Source: Rhodococcus gordoniae
GTDB lineage: Bacteria; Actinomycetota; Actinomycetes; Mycobacteriales; Mycobacteriaceae
Direction of reading: 5' to 3'
Assembly (NCBI RefSeq): GCF_001646655.1
Contig: NZ_LPZN01000002.1
Span: forward strand, 205,960 to 269,959
DNA length: 64,000 bases
The position numbers and the translations under genes are program-made. Below the pieces are notes generated by a model. That model made no database searches. It was not told the DNA's origin and saw only the letters and a program-made list of their open reading frames with translations. Positions within the stretch are counted from its first letter, which is position 1, and the number at the start of each line of letters is the position of its first letter. Shown here one piece after another: positions 17,302 through 26,858 of the stretch.

Positions 17302-18846
17302 ATGGCTGTTGTGTCGAGGAGGTCGCCGATCCGCTTGTGGGGAGCGGCGATCGGAGCCTGTGCAGTCCTGCTCACCGCGTGCGGTTCGACTCCCACCGAG
17401 AACTCCGGGGTCGCCGATCCTGCCGTGCCGCTGCACTATGCCACCGTCTTCGGAGTCTCGTCGTTCGATCCGCACAAGACGCGGATCACCAGCGACGCCA
17501 CCATGCTCAACATGGTCTACGACCGCCTCGTCCACCGTGACGCAGCCGGGCAGCCGGTGCCCGGACTCGCCGAAGCGTGGGAGATCGACGAGAGGTCGTT
17601 GACCCTCCACCTGCGGGAGGGGTTGACCTTCTCCGGTGGCGCCGTCCTCGACGCCGACGCCGTCGTCGCCAATCTCCGACGTGCGCTCGAGCCGGACTCG
17701 ATCACGGCGCCGATGCTGGCGGGTGTGAGTGGGGTCGCCGCATCGGACGACCGCACGGTCGTGGTGAGCTTCGACGGTCCGGGTGCTCAGTACGTGCTGG
17801 CGCTGTCGGATCTTGCCGGAATGATCGTCGATCCCGGAGCCTTCGGAAACCCGGACAAGGACGCACGACTCGCGCTCACGCCCGCAGGTGCGGGACGGTA
17901 CGTCCTTGCGGCGTCCCGACCGGGCGCCGAGTACGAGTTCACCGCCAGGGCGGACTACTGGGACCCGGAGGCGATCGGCACCGACACCTTCGTCTGGACG
18001 GTGATGACCGATCCGCAAGCGCGTCTCAGCGCGGTGTCGGCCGGAGACATCGACGTCGCCATCACCACACCCCTGATGATCGACGCCGCCGAACAGCAGG
18101 GCCTTCGAGTGGAGACCGCACTTCGGCTCGACCACATGGCGCTGAATTTCAACCGGACCCGCAGCGAGTTCGGCAAGCTCGAGGTACGCAAGGCCATCGC
18201 ACACGCAATCGACCGTCAGGCCATCGCGGACACGGCGATGGAGGGCCACGCCGAAGCGGCGACGCAGAACTTCCCGAAGGACTACTTCGCGTACGACCCG
18301 GATCTCGCCGACGACTACCGATACGATCCCGAGAAGGCGCGGCAGCTGCTGGCCGATGCGGGGCTGCCGAACGGATTCTCGTTCACTGCGATCCTGCTGA
18401 ATCTCCCCGAGAACGTGCAGGTGGCGCAGATCGTGCAGCAGCAACTCGCACAGGTCGGCATCGACATGAAGCTCGAGCCGCTGCCCCCGTCGGATGCATC
18501 GCCGACCTTCTACCGGGGGGACGCCGATGCCTTTCTCACCACCTTCACCGGCCGTTCCGATCCGGCGCTGCTGCTGTCCGCGCTCTTCGGGGAGAATTCA
18601 CCGCAGAACCCTTCCCGCACCACTGCACCGGGCTTCCGGGAGGCGCTGGACGCCGCCAACCGTGAGACCGACCTGCAGGTTCGGGGGGACAGGCTCGGAG
18701 AGGTCTCGAAGACCGTCTCGGACAACGTCCTTGCTGTGCCCTTGGTCTTCTTCGAACTCGGATCGACGCTCACCGATCGGGTCGTCGGATACGAAACGAA
18801 CCTGTTGATCGACGAATGGCGTGGCGTCGGCATCGCCGCGTCCTGA
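17302..18846 (+). CDS. ABC importer solute-binding lipoprotein (SBP family 5), first copy
   Basis: A 514-residue extracytoplasmic binding protein for the dipeptide/oligopeptide/nickel/opine class of importers. The signal peptide ends in a lipobox (LLTACGS), so Cys27 would be lipid-anchored to the membrane. Mature features include SSFDPHKTRITSD and TMLNMVYDRLVHRD at the N-terminal lobe and the family segment LALTPAGAGRYV. The ATG at 17302 follows GAGAGGGG and is preferred over an upstream in-frame start. A clear paralogue follows at once. Together with two permeases and two ATPases it forms a complete importer. The ligand cannot be told from sequence; small peptides, opines or metal chelates are possible. 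Confidence 0.9.
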   Translation: MAVVSRRSPIRLWGAAIGACAVLLTACGSTPTENSGVADPAVPLHYATVFGVSSFDPHKTRITSDATMLNMVYDRLVHRDAAGQPVPGLAEAWEIDERSLTLHLREGLTFSGGAVLDADAVVANLRRALEPDSITAPMLAGVSGVAASDDRTVVVSFDGPGAQYVLALSDLAGMIVDPGAFGNPDKDARLALTPAGAGRYVLAASRPGAEYEFTARADYWDPEAIGTDTFVWTVMTDPQARLSAVSAGDIDVAITTPLMIDAAEQQGLRVETALRLDHMALNFNRTRSEFGKLEVRKAIAHAIDRQAIADTAMEGHAEAATQNFPKDYFAYDPDLADDYRYDPEKARQLLADAGLPNGFSFTAILLNLPENVQVAQIVQQQLAQVGIDMKLEPLPPSDASPTFYRGDADAFLTTFTGRSDPALLLSALFGENSPQNPSRTTAPGFREALDAANRETDLQVRGDRLGEVSKTVSDNVLAVPLVFFELGSTLTDRVVGYETNLLIDEWRGVGIAAS

Positions 18847-18877
18847 CCGTCGACCGCTCCAGAAACGAAGGAATCTC

Positions 18878-20416
18878 ATGTCTCGTAAATCGTTGACCTC
18901 GGTCGTCGCCGCGTTCGCCGCCGCGCTTCTGCTCGCCGGCTGTGGGACGTCGGCTGCAACCGACAGCACCGCGGAGATCGACCCGCAGGTACCCCTGCGT
19001 TATGCCACGACATACGGTGCGTCGTCCTTCGATCCGCACAAGACTCGGATCACCAGCGATTCGACCATGCTGAATCTCGTCTACGACCGTTTGGTGCATC
19101 GCGACCGGAACGCCGATCCGGTGCCCGGACTCGCCGAATCCTGGGAGTTCTCCGAGGACGGATCCACGCTGACCCTGAAGCTGCGTCAGGGCGTGACCTT
19201 CTCGGACGGCACACCGCTCGATGCGCCTGCCGTGGTGGCGAATCTCCGTCGCGCGCTGGAACCCGACTCGATCACGGCCGCGATGCTCGCCGGCGTCGAA
19301 TCGGTCGAGGCGTCCGACGCACACACCGTGGTGCTCCGACTGAACGGACCGGGCGGACAGCTCGTGCTCACGCTGTCGGACCTGCCGGGAATGATCGTCA
19401 ACCCCAACGCTTTCGGAAGCCCGGACAAGAATGCGGCGCTCGTACTCCAACCGGCGGGAGCCGGCCGGTACACGGTGACCGAATCCCAGCCGGGGGCTCA
19501 GTACAGTTTCGTCGCCCGCGACGACTACTGGGATCAGGAAGCGTTGCAGGCAGAGCACTTCGAGTGGGTCGTCATGACCGATCCGCAGACCCGTGTGAAT
19601 GCCGTCGCCTCCGACCAGCTCGACGCGGCGATGGCGACGCCGATGTCGCTCGACCCTGCCGAGCAGCAGGGACTGCAGACGAATGTGCAGACCAGCCTCA
19701 ACAACTACGTTCTCAACCTGAATCGGACCCGGAGCGAGTTCGGCAAGCTCGAAGTGCGTCAGGCCCTGGCCCATGCCGTGGACCGGGAGTCGGTGGTGGA
19801 GACCGCACTCGAAGGGCACGGTGAACCCGCGAGCCAGAACTTCCCCGCGGGATATTTCGCCCACAACGACGACCTCGACGATCAGTACGCATTCGACCCC
19901 GACAAGGCGAAGCACCTGCTCGACACCGCGGGTGTCCCGAACGGATTCTCCTTCGTGGCGGGTGTGTCCAACCTTCCCGAGAACCAGATGATCGGGCAGA
20001 TCCTGCAGGAGCAACTCGCACGGGTCGGAATCACCATGGAGATCCGCTCCATGACGCCGACGGACCTCAACCCCGCCTTCAACCGGGGAGAGCTCGATGC
20101 CATCCTCACCACGCTCGTCGGCCGCGCCGATCCCTCCCTGCTGCTGACCTCGTTCTACGGTCAGGATTCCCCTCAGAACCCGTCCCACGATGCGATCCCC
20201 GGTTTCCGGGAGGCCATGGAAGCGGCCAACCGCGCCACCGACCCCGCAGAACGCGCGGTGCGCCTCGGTGAAGTGAACGCCGTGGTGATGAACTATGCGG
20301 CAATGCTGCCGATCGCGTTCGCCGAGTTGGGTGCCGTCGCCTCGGACAGGCTGGTGGGTTACGAACCCAACCGGGTGGTCGACGAGTGGCGTGGTGTCGG
20401 CGTGGCCGCCCCCTGA
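18878..20416 (+). CDS. ABC importer solute-binding lipoprotein (SBP family 5), second copy
   Basis: A 512-residue paralogue of the preceding protein, well over half identical by eye along its length (for example SSFDPHKTRITSD and LEPDSITA occur in both). The lipobox is LLAGCGT with Cys22. It starts 31 bases after the first copy with GAAGGAA upstream. Tandem duplication of a binding protein feeding one permease usually widens the ligand range. The two differ more in the second lobe and near the C-terminus, consistent with different ligands. Confidence 0.9.
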   Translation: MSRKSLTSVVAAFAAALLLAGCGTSAATDSTAEIDPQVPLRYATTYGASSFDPHKTRITSDSTMLNLVYDRLVHRDRNADPVPGLAESWEFSEDGSTLTLKLRQGVTFSDGTPLDAPAVVANLRRALEPDSITAAMLAGVESVEASDAHTVVLRLNGPGGQLVLTLSDLPGMIVNPNAFGSPDKNAALVLQPAGAGRYTVTESQPGAQYSFVARDDYWDQEALQAEHFEWVVMTDPQTRVNAVASDQLDAAMATPMSLDPAEQQGLQTNVQTSLNNYVLNLNRTRSEFGKLEVRQALAHAVDRESVVETALEGHGEPASQNFPAGYFAHNDDLDDQYAFDPDKAKHLLDTAGVPNGFSFVAGVSNLPENQMIGQILQEQLARVGITMEIRSMTPTDLNPAFNRGELDAILTTLVGRADPSLLLTSFYGQDSPQNPSHDAIPGFREAMEAANRATDPAERAVRLGEVNAVVMNYAAMLPIAFAELGAVASDRLVGYEPNRVVDEWRGVGVAAP

Positions 20417-20480
20417 CAGGCAGTCGCACGGTCTCATGACCGTGATCGTCACGGATCCGTGAAACCACAGGGAGTGCAGA

Positions 20481-21428
20481 ATGTTTCGGATTATCGGTCA
20501 GCGCCTGCTGGCGATCGTCCCGCTGTTGATGATCGCCACCGCCATCACATTCGGTCTGATCTTCCTGATCCCCGGCGATCCGGCACACCGGATCGCCGGG
20601 GAGTCGGCGACGCCTCAGCAGATCGAGGCGGTCCGCGAGGAACTCGGCCTCGACCAGCCGGTCCTCGTGCAGTACTTCGATTTCCTGTTCGGAGTCGTTC
20701 GCGGCGACCTCGGTACGAGCTTCACCTATCAGGCGCCCGTGCTGGACATGATCGTCGACCGCCTGCCGGTGACGTTCTCGCTGGCGATGGTGGCCGTGGT
20801 CGTGGCGCTGCTCGTCGGGATCCCGGCCGGCATCGTCGGGGGCAGCCGGCCCGGTAGCTGGCAGGATCGTGCCACCGGCGTGGGATCGACGCTCGGAGTC
20901 GCCACGCCGAACTTCGTCCTGGGTCTGCTCCTCGTGCTCGTCTTCTCGCTGACCCTGCGCGTCCTGCCGGCCACCGGCTACACCCCCCTCGCCAAGGGAG
21001 TGTGGCCGTGGCTCAGTCACCTGTTGCTGCCTGCCGTCGCACTGGGACTGGCCGCGGCGGCCGAGATCGCCCGCCAGTTGCGCGGCTCCATGATCGAGGT
21101 GATGCAGCAGGACTACGTCCGCACCGCCACCGCCAAGGGCCTGAGCCGGCGCAGCGTCCTGTGGAAGCATGCCCTGAAGAACGCCTTCATCCCGACGGCA
21201 ACGGTCCTGGGCATGCAGATCGCCTTCCTGCTCGGTGGCACGGCCGTCATCGAATCCGTCTTCGGACTGAAAGGCCTCGGAGATTTCGCGGTGCAGGCGG
21301 TGCTTTCCGGCGACCTGCCCGCGATCCAGGGAGTCGTGATCTTCGGCGTCTTCGCCACCGTGATCATGAGCCTGCTCGTCGACATCTCCTACGGCTACCT
21401 CAATCCGAGAACAAGGAGCGCCGCATGA
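20481..21428 (+). CDS. ABC importer permease, DppB type
   Basis: A 315-residue inner-membrane permease with an N-terminal transmembrane segment (LLAIVPLLMIATAITFGLIF), the DppB-type periplasmic loop (IPGDPAHRIAGE) and five further hydrophobic segments. The EAA coupling loop contains QDYVRTATAKGLS, which contacts the ATPase. A 64-base gap separates it from the second binding protein and may hold translational signals. It overlaps the second permease gene by four bases (ATGA). Confidence 0.92.
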   Translation: MFRIIGQRLLAIVPLLMIATAITFGLIFLIPGDPAHRIAGESATPQQIEAVREELGLDQPVLVQYFDFLFGVVRGDLGTSFTYQAPVLDMIVDRLPVTFSLAMVAVVVALLVGIPAGIVGGSRPGSWQDRATGVGSTLGVATPNFVLGLLLVLVFSLTLRVLPATGYTPLAKGVWPWLSHLLLPAVALGLAAAAEIARQLRGSMIEVMQQDYVRTATAKGLSRRSVLWKHALKNAFIPTATVLGMQIAFLLGGTAVIESVFGLKGLGDFAVQAVLSGDLPAIQGVVIFGVFATVIMSLLVDISYGYLNPRTRSAA

Positions 21429-22327
21429 GCGACCACACCGTCTCCACGCCGGTGGAGAACACGACCGTGGCCACCGGCGAATCTCCACGCCGCAGATTCC
21501 TGCGGCGGTTCCGGAATCGTCCCGGAGCCGTCGTGGCGGCCGTCTTCCTCCTGCTGATCGCCGTCCTCGGATTGCTCGCCCCGCTGATCGCACCGTACGA
21601 CCCGATCGTCCAGGACCTGACCGCGCGTCGCCTGCCTCCGCTGTCGGACGGATACCTGCTCGGTACGGACAATCTGGGTCGAGACACACTGTCCCGGTTG
21701 CTGTACGGTGCGCGCGTCGCGGTCTCCGCCGCGATCATCTCGGTGTCCGTCGGACTGCTCATCGGGGTCGTGCCCGCCCTGATGGCGGGCTTTCTCGGCG
21801 GCTGGTGGGACACGATCCTCTCCCGTGTCGCCGATGCCTTCCTGAGCTTCCCGCCGCTGCTGCTGGCGATGGCCATCGTCGGCGTGATGGGTACCAATCT
21901 CACCAATGCGATGATCGCGATCGGAATCGTGTTCGGCCCCAGATTCTTCCGCGTGGTACGTGGAGCCGTCATCGGAGTACGCGAGAGCACCTTCATCGAG
22001 GCCTCGCGCAGTATCGGAACCCCGACCACACGGATCGTTCGTATGCATGTCCTTCCGCACACGTTGTCTCCGTTGATCGTTCAGATCAGCTTGGCGTGCG
22101 GTTTCGCTCTGCTCGCAGAGTCGTCACTCAGCTTCCTGGGATTGGGTGTCCAGCCACCGGAGGCGAGCTGGGGCCGCATGCTCGCGGAGGGGCGTGAAGC
22201 ATGGAACTACACGGCCTGGCCGGTGGTGATTCCCGCCCTGACGATTATCCTGGCCGTACTGGCCTGCAACACCCTCGGCGACGGAATCCGTGATTCGGTG
22301 GGCCGCGAGAACCGGAGCGAACGATGA
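21425..22327 (+). CDS. ABC importer permease, DppC type
   Basis: A 300-residue permease with the DppC signature region LLGTDNLGRDTLSRLLYGAR. Its EAA loop is STFIEASRSIGTPTTRIV. The first membrane segment (VVAAVFLLLIAVLGLLAPLI) follows a positively charged N-terminus, placing that end in the cytosol. The ATG at 21425 overlaps the previous stop and its own stop overlaps the next gene, so the transporter is translated as one coupled unit. Confidence 0.92.
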   Translation: MSDHTVSTPVENTTVATGESPRRRFLRRFRNRPGAVVAAVFLLLIAVLGLLAPLIAPYDPIVQDLTARRLPPLSDGYLLGTDNLGRDTLSRLLYGARVAVSAAIISVSVGLLIGVVPALMAGFLGGWWDTILSRVADAFLSFPPLLLAMAIVGVMGTNLTNAMIAIGIVFGPRFFRVVRGAVIGVRESTFIEASRSIGTPTTRIVRMHVLPHTLSPLIVQISLACGFALLAESSLSFLGLGVQPPEASWGRMLAEGREAWNYTAWPVVIPALTIILAVLACNTLGDGIRDSVGRENRSER

Positions 22328-23310
22328 CCGAACCATTGCTGCGCGTCGACGGCCTCGGAGTCGAATTCGCGACCGGTTCCGGCTGGACATCGGTCCTGCA
22401 GGACGTCTCCTTCGATGTGGCGGCCGGTGAACTCGTCGGTCTCGTCGGCGAATCCGGCTCGGGGAAATCCGTCACCTGCTCGTCGGTCCTCCGATTGTTG
22501 CCGGCGAACCAGTCCCGCACCGTCTCCGGAAACATCCGGTTCCGTGGGCGCGACCTGCTGGCGATGCCGGACCGCGAACTCGCCGACGTGCGCGGCAACG
22601 ACATCGCGATGATCTTCCAGGAACCGATGACGAGCCTGAACCCGGTCTTCACGGTCGGCGACCAGATCTCCGAGGTGGTGCGGCGGCACCGACGCGTGAA
22701 CCGGAAGGCCGCGCTGGCGCGCGCCGTCGAGGTACTCGACCTCGTCGGGATTCCGAATGCGGCCCGCCGGGTACGTCAGTACCCGCACGAGTTCTCCGGG
22801 GGCATGCGACAGCGGGTCATGATCGCGATGGCGCTCGCGTGCGAACCGTCCCTCCTCATCGCCGACGAGCCCACCACCGCGCTCGACGTCACGATCCAGG
22901 CTCAGGTGCTGGACCTGATCCGGGACATGGCCGAGCGGTTCGACATGGGTGTGTTGTTCGTGACCCACGATCTCGGGGTGGTGGCCGACCTGTGCACGGA
23001 GGTGGTCGTCATGTACGCCGGGCAGGTGGTCGAGAAGGCCCGCACCGAGGAACTCTTCGCAGCTCCGAAACATCCGTACACCCAAGGCCTGTTGCGGTCG
23101 GTTCCGACCATCGACGGTCGCAGCGACCTGCACACCATTCCCGGCTCCCCGCCCGCACCCGGCACGATGCCGGCGGGTTGCCGCTTCGGGCCGCGCTGCG
23201 CGCACCATCTCGACGAATGCGACACGGTGATACCGCTTCATGCGCTGGGGAACGAGCGCGTCTCGCGTTGCGCACGGGTGAACGATCTGATGCTGGAGGG
23301 AAACCGATGA
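22324..23310 (+). CDS. ABC importer ATPase, DppD type
   Basis: A 328-residue ATPase with Walker A GESGSGKS (residues 42-49), Q-loop [10 protein letters not shown], signature FSGGMRQR, Walker [15 protein letters not shown] and switch HDLGVV. The C-terminal oligopeptide-transporter extension has [14 protein letters not shown], the cysteine cluster that in this family can bind an iron-sulfur centre. It pairs with the following ATPase to drive import. Confidence 0.93.
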   Translation: MTEPLLRVDGLGVEFATGSGWTSVLQDVSFDVAAGELVGLVGESGSGKSVTCSSVLRLLPANQSRTVSGNIRFRGRDLLAMPDRELADVRGNDIAMIFQEPMTSLNPVFTVGDQISEVVRRHRRVNRKAALARAVEVLDLVGIPNAARRVRQYPHEFSGGMRQRVMIAMALACEPSLLIADEPTTALDVTIQAQVLDLIRDMAERFDMGVLFVTHDLGVVADLCTEVVVMYAGQVVEKARTEELFAAPKHPYTQGLLRSVPTIDGRSDLHTIPGSPPAPGTMPAGCRFGPRCAHHLDECDTVIPLHALGNERVSRCARVNDLMLEGNR

Positions 23311-24341
23311 CCGCCGAACTCGTCGACATCGAGACCAGGCAGCCACTGCTGACGGTTCGTGGGCTGCGCGTGGAGTTCCCCGTCGGGGGGCGGATGTCGC
23401 GTCGCAAGCAGGTGGTGCGTGCCGTGGACGAGGTCGACTTCGACATCTTCCCCGGCGAGACGTTCGCTCTGGTCGGTGAATCGGGTTCGGGCAAGTCGAC
23501 GACGGCTCGGGGAATCCTGCGACTCGTCGATGTCGCCGAGGGTTCGGTGGTGCTCGACGGTGTCGACGTGACCGCGCTGGACAGAAGCGAACTGCGCAGC
23601 GCGAGACGTCATATGCAGATGGTGTTCCAGGACCCGTATTCGTCGTTGGATCCGTCGCACACCGTCGGGGATGCGATCGCCGAACCCCTGCAGGTGCATA
23701 CCGATCTCACCGAGGACGAACGCCGGCGCAAGGTCGGCCGGTTGCTCGAACAGGTCGGATTGCGCGCCGAGCACGCCGACCGGTATCCGTACGAGTTCTC
23801 CGGTGGGCAACGTCAGCGCATCGCGATCGCGCGGGCCATCGCGGTGGAACCGAAACTGGTGGTCGCGGACGAGGCCGTCAGCGCACTCGATGTCTCGACG
23901 CAGAACCAGGTCATCGCTCTGCTCGAGCAGCTTTCCGCGGAGCTGGGCATCGCCTACCTGTTCATTGCGCACGATCTGGCGGTGGTGCGTCACATCGCCC
24001 ACACCACGGCCGTGATGTATCTGGGACGGATCGTCGAGTGGGGACCGACGGAGCGCCTGTTCACCGAACCGGCCCATCCCTACACGCAGGCTCTGCTGTC
24101 CGCGGTCCCCGTTCCGGATCCGGCGCGCCAGCGCCGCCGCGAACGCATCCGTCTGGACGGGGAGCTGCCCGATCCGGCGAACCCGCCGACCGGTTGCGCG
24201 TTCAGCACTCGCTGCCCGCTGGTCATGCCGGTGTGCCGGGAGGTGCGACCTGCGGTCACCGAAGTGGCAGGTGGCGGCCGGGTGGCCTGCCACCTGCACA
24301 CATCAGAACAGCGGCCCGCCCCCGAAGATCTCCCGGTGTGA
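23307..24341 (+). CDS. ABC importer ATPase, DppF type
   Basis: A 344-residue ATPase with Walker A GESGSGKS (57-64), FQDPYSSLDP, signature FSGGQRQR and H-loop AHDLAVV. The Walker B region reads LVVADEAVSALDVS, with Ala where most homologues have Pro; this is not expected to abolish activity. The C-terminal CAFSTRCPLVMPVC cluster is present. The start at 23307 overlaps the previous gene. The last 39 bases overlap the 3' end of the convergent SDR gene. Confidence 0.92.
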   Translation: MTAELVDIETRQPLLTVRGLRVEFPVGGRMSRRKQVVRAVDEVDFDIFPGETFALVGESGSGKSTTARGILRLVDVAEGSVVLDGVDVTALDRSELRSARRHMQMVFQDPYSSLDPSHTVGDAIAEPLQVHTDLTEDERRRKVGRLLEQVGLRAEHADRYPYEFSGGQRQRIAIARAIAVEPKLVVADEAVSALDVSTQNQVIALLEQLSAELGIAYLFIAHDLAVVRHIAHTTAVMYLGRIVEWGPTERLFTEPAHPYTQALLSAVPVPDPARQRRRERIRLDGELPDPANPPTGCAFSTRCPLVMPVCREVRPAVTEVAGGGRVACHLHTSEQRPAPEDLPV

Positions 24342-25133
24342 AGCGGGTTGGTTGCCTCCGACATCGACGATGCCGTAATCGAGGGCGGCCTCGGCGGTGA
24401 CGAGGGTGCGGCCGCTGCGTGCGTTCACCTCGGGATCGGTTGTGAGAGCGACGATCACCCGCCCGATGAACTCGGGGGTTTCGGCATCGGCCAACGAGAA
24501 GCCCTCGAAGTTGTCGATGCCACGGGCGAGCATGGCTTCGTTCTTCACCAGGCCCGGCCACAGCGACAGGGTGGTGACCCCCGTTCCGCGGAGTTCGACG
24601 GCCATGTCGGCGGCCATCTTGTCCAGGCCGGCCTTCGACATGCCGTAGAGAACCGAGTGCAGATAACCGCGCGTACCGAACGACGAGATGTTGACGATCA
24701 TCCCGTCGCCGCGCGGCACCATCAGCTGTGCGGCTTCGACGGAGGCCACATAGTGTGCGCGGAGCCCGACGTCGATCAGGCTGTCCCAGTCGCTGATCGG
24801 ACGCTTCCAGAACGGTTCGGAGAACCCCGCGAAGCCCGGCGGTGACGCCCACACGTTGTTGACGAGCAGATCGAGCCGGGAGTCCTGTTCGTCGGCGATC
24901 CGGCGGAACAGGTCGTGGATCTGCGCGTCGTCGCGGTGATCGCACTGCACCGCGATGCCTCGTCCGCCGCGGGCGGTGATCTCCGCCGCGGTGTGGTCGA
25001 GCGGACCGTCGACGTCGACCGGGCCACGGGCGGTGACGTAGACGGTCCAACCGTCGGAACCGAGAGCGCACGCGATGCCCTTGCCGACACTGCGACTCGC
25101 GCCGGTGATCAGCGCCACCTTTGCTTCTGCCAT
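24303..25133 (-). CDS. SDR-family oxidoreductase
   Basis: A 276-residue classical short-chain dehydrogenase. The NAD(P) motif is TGASRSVGKG (residues 10-19), NNVWAS stands in place of NNAG, and the active site runs from ISSFG to YGMSKAG. The wider nucleotide-binding and C-terminal pattern resembles the DHRS1-like group. The substrate is unknown. I use the ATG at 25133; it overlaps the stop of the upstream SnoaL-like gene. Its 3' end runs 39 bases into the convergent ATPase gene. Confidence 0.85.
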   Translation of the reverse strand: MAEAKVALITGASRSVGKGIACALGSDGWTVYVTARGPVDVDGPLDHTAAEITARGGRGIAVQCDHRDDAQIHDLFRRIADEQDSRLDLLVNNVWASPPGFAGFSEPFWKRPISDWDSLIDVGLRAHYVASVEAAQLMVPRGDGMIVNISSFGTRGYLHSVLYGMSKAGLDKMAADMAVELRGTGVTTLSLWPGLVKNEAMLARGIDNFEGFSLADAETPEFIGRVIVALTTDPEVNARSGRTLVTAEAALDYGIVDVGGNQPASHREIFGGGPLF

Positions 25134-25615
25134 CACTGCACCACTTCCACGTCGTCGGTGAGGGCCCGCTGGATCGACCACAGGACCTTCACGTGGCAGC
25201 GGGAGATCTTCCATGTGCCGTTCTCGACCACGTAGTCGTCGTCGTAGTCGAGCGCGGTGACCCGTTCGGTGCGGGCGCGCAGATCCACTTGCCGGAACCG
25301 CAGCGTCCAGGCGCCGGTGGCGGTACCGGGTCCGGTGAGGTGGATGCTCGGATGCATGCCGTGATGCATGTCGAGCACGACGTAACGGTCGTCGAGCCGT
25401 TCGAGGGCGATGCGTGAGTAGATGTCGATCAGGGCGTCGGCGTCGTCGAAGCTGCCCAGCGCGGGTCCGTAGTAGATGTCGGCGCGCCCTGCGACGAAGC
25501 ATCCGCGCATCGCTTCCGGGTCCTTGGCGTCGCACGCCCGGAAGTAGCGATGCTTGAGCATCCTGATCTCTTCGAGGGCTTCGAGCCGGGCCAGCCTTTG
25601 CTCGACGGTGTCCAT
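25133..25615 (-). CDS. SnoaL-like/NTF2-fold protein
   Basis: A 160-residue NTF2-fold protein of the ring-hydroxylating-dioxygenase-beta/SnoaL_4 type. The N-terminal helix EEIRMLKHRYFRACDAKD, then VLDMHHGMHPSIHLTGPG and WKISRCHVK, are the conserved core. Such proteins act as small isomerases, cyclases or dehydratases on hydrophobic ligands. The start at 25615 is supported by GGAAGG upstream. It is translationally coupled (ATGA) to the SDR gene and the two may act on one substrate; this is inference. Confidence 0.75.
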   Translation of the reverse strand: MDTVEQRLARLEALEEIRMLKHRYFRACDAKDPEAMRGCFVAGRADIYYGPALGSFDDADALIDIYSRIALERLDDRYVVLDMHHGMHPSIHLTGPGTATGAWTLRFRQVDLRARTERVTALDYDDDYVVENGTWKISRCHVKVLWSIQRALTDDVEVVQ

Positions 25616-25715
25616 CGGTGTGCCTTCCGGTCGGGAACGAGCAGTGCCACGGACCCTAGCCCGCAACCGGGTGGTCACAGGAGGCGTGTTCCCGTTGACC
25701 GGACGGCCTGATATC

Positions 25716-26336
25716 TCAGCCCTTCAGCTTCCATTCCGCGAGATCGACTGCGGTGGATATCGCTTCGAGCAGCACCGCCATGCGTTCGGCCGGGCCGGGT
25801 GCGGCGAGCACTGCATAACGGTCCGCTTCCCCCATCGGCACGTACCGGGCGAGGGCGAACAGTCGCGCGCCGGGATCGTCCGGCAGCTCGGTGGTGGCGG
25901 GAGGTAGCGGGGCCCGGCCGTCGGTGAGGCGATCGAGTACCCCGTACAGCCGGCCCATCGGTCCGGTGATCGCGGCGAAATCCACCGGCCCCGAATCGGT
26001 GTCGGGCCAGGGCTCCACCTCCGCGCGCGGGTAGGGATCGTCGGGAAGCCATCGGGTGACGCGAATGCGTTCCTCTGCAATGCATTCGAGTTCACGACGA
26101 CCTGCACCGACCTCGTCGTCGACCACGATCCGTGCGACGGTACCGACATCGTGTCGCTGTTCGCCTCCGCCCACCTCGTGTCCCCGGGCGATGAGGACGA
26201 CACCGAAGCGAGGGCCGTCCGGCGAGGCCGCGCAGTCCTGGACGAGTTGCAGATATCTCGGTTCGAAGATGCGTAGCGGCAGGTCGGATCCGGGGAGCAG
26301 GGCGGTGCCGAGCGGGAACATGGGAAGTATCGGCAT
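25716..26336 (-). CDS. LON substrate-binding-domain protein
   Basis: A 206-residue protein consisting only of the N-terminal Lon substrate-recognition domain (PUA-like fold). MFPLGTALLPGSDLPLRIFEPRY is followed by FGVVLIARGHEVGGG and VGTVARIV. No ATPase or protease domain follows, so it is not Lon itself. Such stand-alone proteins are common in actinobacteria and of unknown function. It overlaps the DUF309 gene by three bases (ATGA). Confidence 0.85.
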   Translation of the reverse strand: MPILPMFPLGTALLPGSDLPLRIFEPRYLQLVQDCAASPDGPRFGVVLIARGHEVGGGEQRHDVGTVARIVVDDEVGAGRRELECIAEERIRVTRWLPDDPYPRAEVEPWPDTDSGPVDFAAITGPMGRLYGVLDRLTDGRAPLPPATTELPDDPGARLFALARYVPMGEADRYAVLAAPGPAERMAVLLEAISTAVDLAEWKLKG

Positions 26337-26809
26337 CAGGGCATCCTCAGGCGCGGGGTCGGGGGAGCGGGAACGGTTTCGTCGCGAGCGATCTCGGTGA
26401 GCAGATGATCGGCCCAGCTCGAGAGACCGTCGATGTCGAGCCGGTACGGCGGTTCGTCCTCGTAGTGCCGCACCCGGGCCTGCCCCTGCTTCAACAGTGA
26501 CGCGGCCCCCGTCGGGTTGCCCCGGAGCAGATGGGTCAAACCGACGGCGAGCTGGGCGAGACCCTGCCAGAGGGGACGTTCTTCGGGCGGTGCCTTCTTC
26601 CACATCGCCTCGAAGACCTCGTGCGCGTGGAAAGGGAAACCGTGATCGAGGAGACGCTGACCTTCGGCGATGGTCTCCTCGACATCGAGGTCGATATCGT
26701 CGGGAATGCGTTCGACGCCTTCTTCGCCCGGCGGCAGCGGGCGCCCCAGGGCGTCGCGCGGACGCGCGTTCTGCGGCCTGCCGTCGGGTGTGCGGTCCCG
26801 GTCCGTCAT
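26336..26809 (-). CDS. DUF309 family protein
   Basis: A 157-residue helical protein with the DUF309 core HAHEVFEAMW (about residues 60-69) and LAQLAVGLTHLLRGN. A proline/arginine-rich N-terminus of about 45 residues precedes it. The conserved His and Glu residues suggest a metal or small-molecule site, but no function is established. It is co-transcribed with the LON-domain gene. Confidence 0.82.
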   Translation of the reverse strand: MTDRDRTPDGRPQNARPRDALGRPLPPGEEGVERIPDDIDLDVEETIAEGQRLLDHGFPFHAHEVFEAMWKKAPPEERPLWQGLAQLAVGLTHLLRGNPTGAASLLKQGQARVRHYEDEPPYRLDIDGLSSWADHLLTEIARDETVPAPPTPRLRMP

Positions 26810-26858
26810 GTCGCCAGCCTAGACGACAGGCCTGTTCGGTGAGGGGTCCGAACGACGC

